Positions 41,017 through 43,363 of a DNA stretch of 43,363 bases are shown in pieces. The stretch covers positions 1 to 43,363 of the forward strand of contig NZ_JAFBID010000054.1 in assembly GCF_016811235.1 (NCBI RefSeq). Direction: 5' to 3'. Position 1 is the first letter of the stretch; each line of letters begins with the position of its first letter. Source of the DNA: Microvirga arabica. Lineage in GTDB: Bacteria; Pseudomonadota; Alphaproteobacteria; Rhizobiales; Beijerinckiaceae. Position numbers and translations under genes: made by a program. Under the pieces are notes generated by a model. It ran no database searches. It saw only the letters and a program-made list of their open reading frames with translations, and had not been told where the DNA came from.

Positions 41017-42515
41017 ACTGCGGGATCTTTGAGCAGCTGCGCGCGGTCGCCGTCGGTGAAGACCGGGGTGCCGCGCAGAATGCCCTGGAAGCCGTTCAGG
41101 GGCTCGCCCAGGGCGATGCCCTTGCTGGTAATCCGCATCTCGCGGATGGTGTTCTCGTGTGAGCCGAACCGCTTCTTGATGATCGAGATCGCCCGCCTGA
41201 CCTGGCCGAACGCTTCGAAGAAACGCAGCAGGACCACGGTGTCGGCAAGGTACGTGACGTCGACGGGGGACTTCATGTCGCCCACGAGGCCGTGCTGTGC
41301 CACCGTCAGGAAGGTCGAGACACCCTGCCGATTTAGATACTGCAGCAGCTCGTGGATGTGCAGGGTCAGGAACTCCTCTTCCGGCATGGCGGCCTGATAG
41401 CCGTTGAGGCCGTCGATCACCACCGTCTTCACGCCATGGCGGCGGATCTTGGTGCGCACCCGATCGGTGAATTCGCCCGGTGAGAGCTCGGCGGCATCGA
41501 CCTGCTCGATGAACAGGTTGCCGGAATCGCACAAAGCCACCAAGTCGATGCCGATCAGCTTGCACCGGTCGATCAGCAGACCGAGCTCCTCGTCGAAGAT
41601 GAACAGGGCCGCCTTCTCGCCACGCTGGGCCGCCGAAACGGCGAACTGCACCGTCAGAAGCGACTTGCCCGTGCCGGCCGGTCCCATCACGAGTGTGCTC
41701 GAGCCCTGTTCGATCCCGCCGCCGAGGAGCGCGTCGAGCTCGCCGATGCCGCTCGTGAGCACATTGCGGGCAAAGCCCGTCTTGTGCTCGCCGGAGACGA
41801 GGCGCGGAAACACCTGAACGCCTCCCGGTGCGATGATGAAATCATGGTACCCGCCCCGGAACGACTGGCCGCGATATTTGATCACCCGCAGGCGGCGGCG
41901 CTCGGCGCCGTAATTGGGCGTCAGCCCCTCCAGGCGGATCACCCCATGGGCGAGGCTGTGGACGGTCTTGTCGTTGGCGTCCGTGGTGAGATCGTCGAGC
42001 AGGAGAACCGTTGCGCCCTGGCGCGCGAAGTAGTGCTTCATGGCCAGGACCTGACGGCGGTAGCGCAGGGAGCTCTGCGCCAGAAGGCGAATCTCCGACA
42101 GGCTGTCGATCACGATTCGGACCGGCTTCGTCCGGTCGATGGCCGCGAACACTGCCTTGGTGGTTTCGCCGAGTTCGAGATCGGACGAGTAGAGCAGGCT
42201 CTGCTGGTGCTCGTCGTCGAGCAGGCTCTCCGGCGGGACGAGTTCATAGACATGAACATGATCGCCGAGGTTCCAGCCATGGGACGCTGCCCCGTCGCGC
42301 AACTCCGACTCGGTTTCCGACATGGTGATGTAGAGCCCGGTCTCTCCGGCCTTGGCGCCGTCGAGCAGGAATTGGAGCGCGATGGTGGTCTTGCCGGTGC
42401 CGGGGCTGCCCTCCAGCAGGTAGACGTGGCCGGGCGACAAACCTCCGACGAGGATGTCGTCGAGGCCCTCGACCCCGGTCCGCGCTTTCGGAGCGGGTTG
42501 AGGTTCAACGGTCAT
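41013..42515 (-). CDS. KaiC-like double-domain ATPase
   Basis: A 500-aa RecA-fold protein with two KaiC domains. Domain I has Walker A GSPGTGKTT (36-44) and Walker B ending at Asp137; domain II has GPAGTGKSL (278-286) and Asp368. The catalytic Glu pair is S66-E67 in domain I and within DEE (308-310) in domain II. The autophosphorylation pair Ser431/Thr432 of cyanobacterial KaiC aligns with Thr421-Tyr422 in VTYLADTV. The RAISIIKKR and TIREM segments that follow match KaiC. No kaiA or kaiB lies in the window. It overlaps the HigA-like gene by 11 nt and the HWE kinase by 4 nt, so all three are co-translated. The symbol is left blank because it is not a proven clock protein. Confidence 0.93.
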   Translation of the reverse strand: MTVEPQPAPKARTGVEGLDDILVGGLSPGHVYLLEGSPGTGKTTIALQFLLDGAKAGETGLYITMSETESELRDGAASHGWNLGDHVHVYELVPPESLLDDEHQQSLLYSSDLELGETTKAVFAAIDRTKPVRIVIDSLSEIRLLAQSSLRYRRQVLAMKHYFARQGATVLLLDDLTTDANDKTVHSLAHGVIRLEGLTPNYGAERRRLRVIKYRGQSFRGGYHDFIIAPGGVQVFPRLVSGEHKTGFARNVLTSGIGELDALLGGGIEQGSSTLVMGPAGTGKSLLTVQFAVSAAQRGEKAALFIFDEELGLLIDRCKLIGIDLVALCDSGNLFIEQVDAAELSPGEFTDRVRTKIRRHGVKTVVIDGLNGYQAAMPEEEFLTLHIHELLQYLNRQGVSTFLTVAQHGLVGDMKSPVDVTYLADTVVLLRFFEAFGQVRRAISIIKKRFGSHENTIREMRITSKGIALGEPLNGFQGILRGTPVFTDGDRAQLLKDPAV

Positions 42516-42855
42516 GATAAAGTCCGATCCCGGCCTGCAGGGCGGCCGGAAGTGCGTGGGTCGGGATCAGCCCGAGAATTCCTGTGAGGGCCTGCTCCGC
42601 GTGCCAGAGATCGTGCTGCTGCTGCCGATCGAGCCAGAAGCGGGGCGTGGTGCCCGAGAGGCGGGCGAGGCGGGTGGCCATGTCCGGGCTGACTGCCGCC
42701 TTGCCGGCTAGGATCCGGTGGAGCGTCTGGCGGGCGATGCGCAACTCCCGGGCGGCCTGGCTGACGGACAGGCCGAGGCCGGGCAGAACCCGATCGCGCA
42801 GGATCCATCCCGGGTGGGGCGGAGCCACCGGAAGAGCGTCTCGGGAGCGGGACAT
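42505..42855 (-). CDS. HigA/XRE-type DNA-binding protein
   Basis: A 116-aa protein with a helix-turn-helix of the HigA antitoxin group: HPGWILRDRVLPGLGLSVSQ, AARELRIARQTLHRILAGKA and VSPDMATRLARLSGTTPRFW. The final LDRQQQHDLWHAEQ is the usual antitoxin-family helix. There is no HigB toxin gene next to it; its downstream neighbour, overlapping by 11 nt, is the KaiC-like ATPase. It is therefore probably the operon's autoregulator rather than an antitoxin (inference). The ribosome site is AAGGCAGGAC. Its promoter region is shared with nepR on the other strand. Confidence 0.87.
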   Translation of the reverse strand: MSRSRDALPVAPPHPGWILRDRVLPGLGLSVSQAARELRIARQTLHRILAGKAAVSPDMATRLARLSGTTPRFWLDRQQQHDLWHAEQALTGILGLIPTHALPAALQAGIGLYHDR

Positions 42856-43037
42856 GGTCCTGCCTTTGTTATGTCGACTGTAGCGTTATGGGTGACAGGT
42901 GGCGAAAGACAAGGACCTTGGCCGATATCCGCCGCAAGTCCAATGGCGCCCGGCTAGGCTTGGATGGAGCCTGAAGTTGCGGTGGGAGTATTCCCGCCGC
43001 TCCTGTAGAGATAGGGTTAGCTTAGGTTAATGGCAGT

Positions 43038-43073
43038 CCTCCTTGGGTCATGTAAGGCAAGGAGGTGTCCTCC
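43038..43073 (+). promoter_or_regulatory. Mutually exclusive hairpins in the nepR leader
   Basis: Segment 1 (CCTCCTTG, 43038-43045) can pair perfectly with segment 2 (CAAGGAGG, 43058-43065). Segment 2's GGAGG (43061-43065) can instead pair with segment 3 (CCTCC, 43069-43073) across TGT. The two structures exclude each other. Segment 2 also looks like a ribosome site, although no start codon follows at the right distance. Function is unproven. Confidence 0.4.
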
Positions 43074-43122
43074 GCTCGCAACCAGCGCGCAGAGCATTTT
43101 AGCCCTGTCTGGAGAAGCAAGC

Positions 43123-43362
43123 GTGTCCAAAGACAAACACGACAACGGCACCGATCTGGACGAGCCGAGCTCCCTTGAGAGCCTTCTGAACCCCACGGGC
43201 GATCCCGGTCCGGAGCCAAGCCTGCCGCCCCATGTGGCCACCTTCCTGGGCGAGCAGCTCCAGGCCTACTATGCCCAACTGATGAGCGAGCCGGTGCCCG
43301 ACCGCTTCGTTCAGCTCCTCGCGCAACTGGACGGGAAACAGGGCGGCCAAGATGGCGAGTGA
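43123..43362 (+). CDS. nepR: Anti-sigma factor NepR (general stress response)
   Basis: A 79-aa protein from GTG 43123, with TGGAGAA upstream; the frame is open further back but without family sequence. The central core PHVATFLGEQLQAYYAQLMS and EPVPDRFVQLLAQLD is the NepR signature, two helices that bind EcfG sigma and, on stress, phosphorylated PhyR. An acidic disordered N-terminus (DNGTDLDEPSS) is usual. It is divergent from the HigA-like/KaiC-like/HWE-kinase operon. An ATG at 43352 inside its 3' end may start the sigma gene. No canonical GGAAC-type EcfG promoter was found upstream. Confidence 0.93.
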   Translation: MSKDKHDNGTDLDEPSSLESLLNPTGDPGPEPSLPPHVATFLGEQLQAYYAQLMSEPVPDRFVQLLAQLDGKQGGQDGE

Positions 43363-43363
43363 G
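43352..43363 (+). CDS. Possible start of the EcfG-type sigma factor gene (partial)
   Basis: The last 12 bases read ATGGCGAGTGAG (M-A-S-E), overlapping the nepR stop by 11 nt. nepR is commonly followed by ecfG in Alphaproteobacteria, often with overlapping ends. Four codons cannot identify the product; this rests on position alone. Confidence 0.35.

Noticed and set aside
42856..43122. EcfG-type promoter (GGAAC and CGTT elements) before nepR
   Set aside because: No GGAAC-like box with a suitable -10 was found on either strand of the gap.

Overview
This is a GC-rich alphaproteobacterial chromosome segment. It is most likely from the Hyphomicrobiales, and a Methylobacteriaceae/Microvirga-like genome is my best guess (inference). 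The grounds are a NepR anti-sigma factor, two HWE-family histidine kinases, DUF6894, DUF6481 and DUF5996 proteins, minDE, a BKACE enzyme, and the short palindromic intergenic repeats typical of this order. I see no rRNA, tRNA, insertion sequence, prophage or CRISPR array.

Layout. 1-3335: a FecBCD-type metallophore ABC importer on the minus strand, with a SAM methyltransferase divergent from it. 3404-7943: an exported unknown protein, a PLP-dependent threonine/serine dehydratase, a secreted RTX protein and a hemerythrin-like membrane protein. 8178-10762: a 17-kDa-surface-antigen-like gene broken by an amber codon, overlapped by a 725-aa exported protein of unknown function. 11071-16347: minDE without minC, a DUF5996 gene, a helix-hairpin-helix protein and HWE kinase 1. 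16411-21261: a catabolic-looking minus-strand group of two LivK-type binding proteins, an SDR and a BKACE enzyme, with a GFA-family gene on the other strand. 21542-28681: a Cache chemoreceptor, peptidase T, a TauE/SafE permease and the TrkH-TrkA potassium pair. 28902-32005: a run of small genes (cspA, DUF6481, rpsU and unknowns) ending in plsC. 32019-37844: two large signalling proteins, a GGDEF-EAL enzyme and a hybrid kinase with two kinase and two receiver modules. 38112-39911: small DUF6894 and unknown genes. 39928-43363: a HigA-like/KaiC-like/HWE-kinase operon divergent from nepR.

The most interesting region is 39928-43363. A tightly overlapping operon encodes a HigA-like DNA-binding protein, a two-domain KaiC-like ATPase and an HWE kinase whose receiver-like N-terminus lacks the phospho-acceptor Asp. 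It is head-to-head with nepR, which is probably followed by the general-stress sigma gene just outside the window. In Alphaproteobacteria, HWE/HisKA_2 kinases feed the PhyR-NepR-EcfG partner switch, so this looks like a KaiC-type module placed to control the general stress response. No kaiA or kaiB is present, and the KaiC autophosphorylation pair aligns with Thr-Tyr.

Non-coding structure is also notable. A composite two-palindrome repeat occurs at 13.3 kb and, in inverse orientation, at 28.7 kb. An inverted pair of covarying 9-5-9 hairpins sits at 4.1-4.2 kb. There are candidate operators at 2490-2504 and 19845-19858, and mutually exclusive hairpins in the nepR leader. All functional links are inferred from sequence alone.
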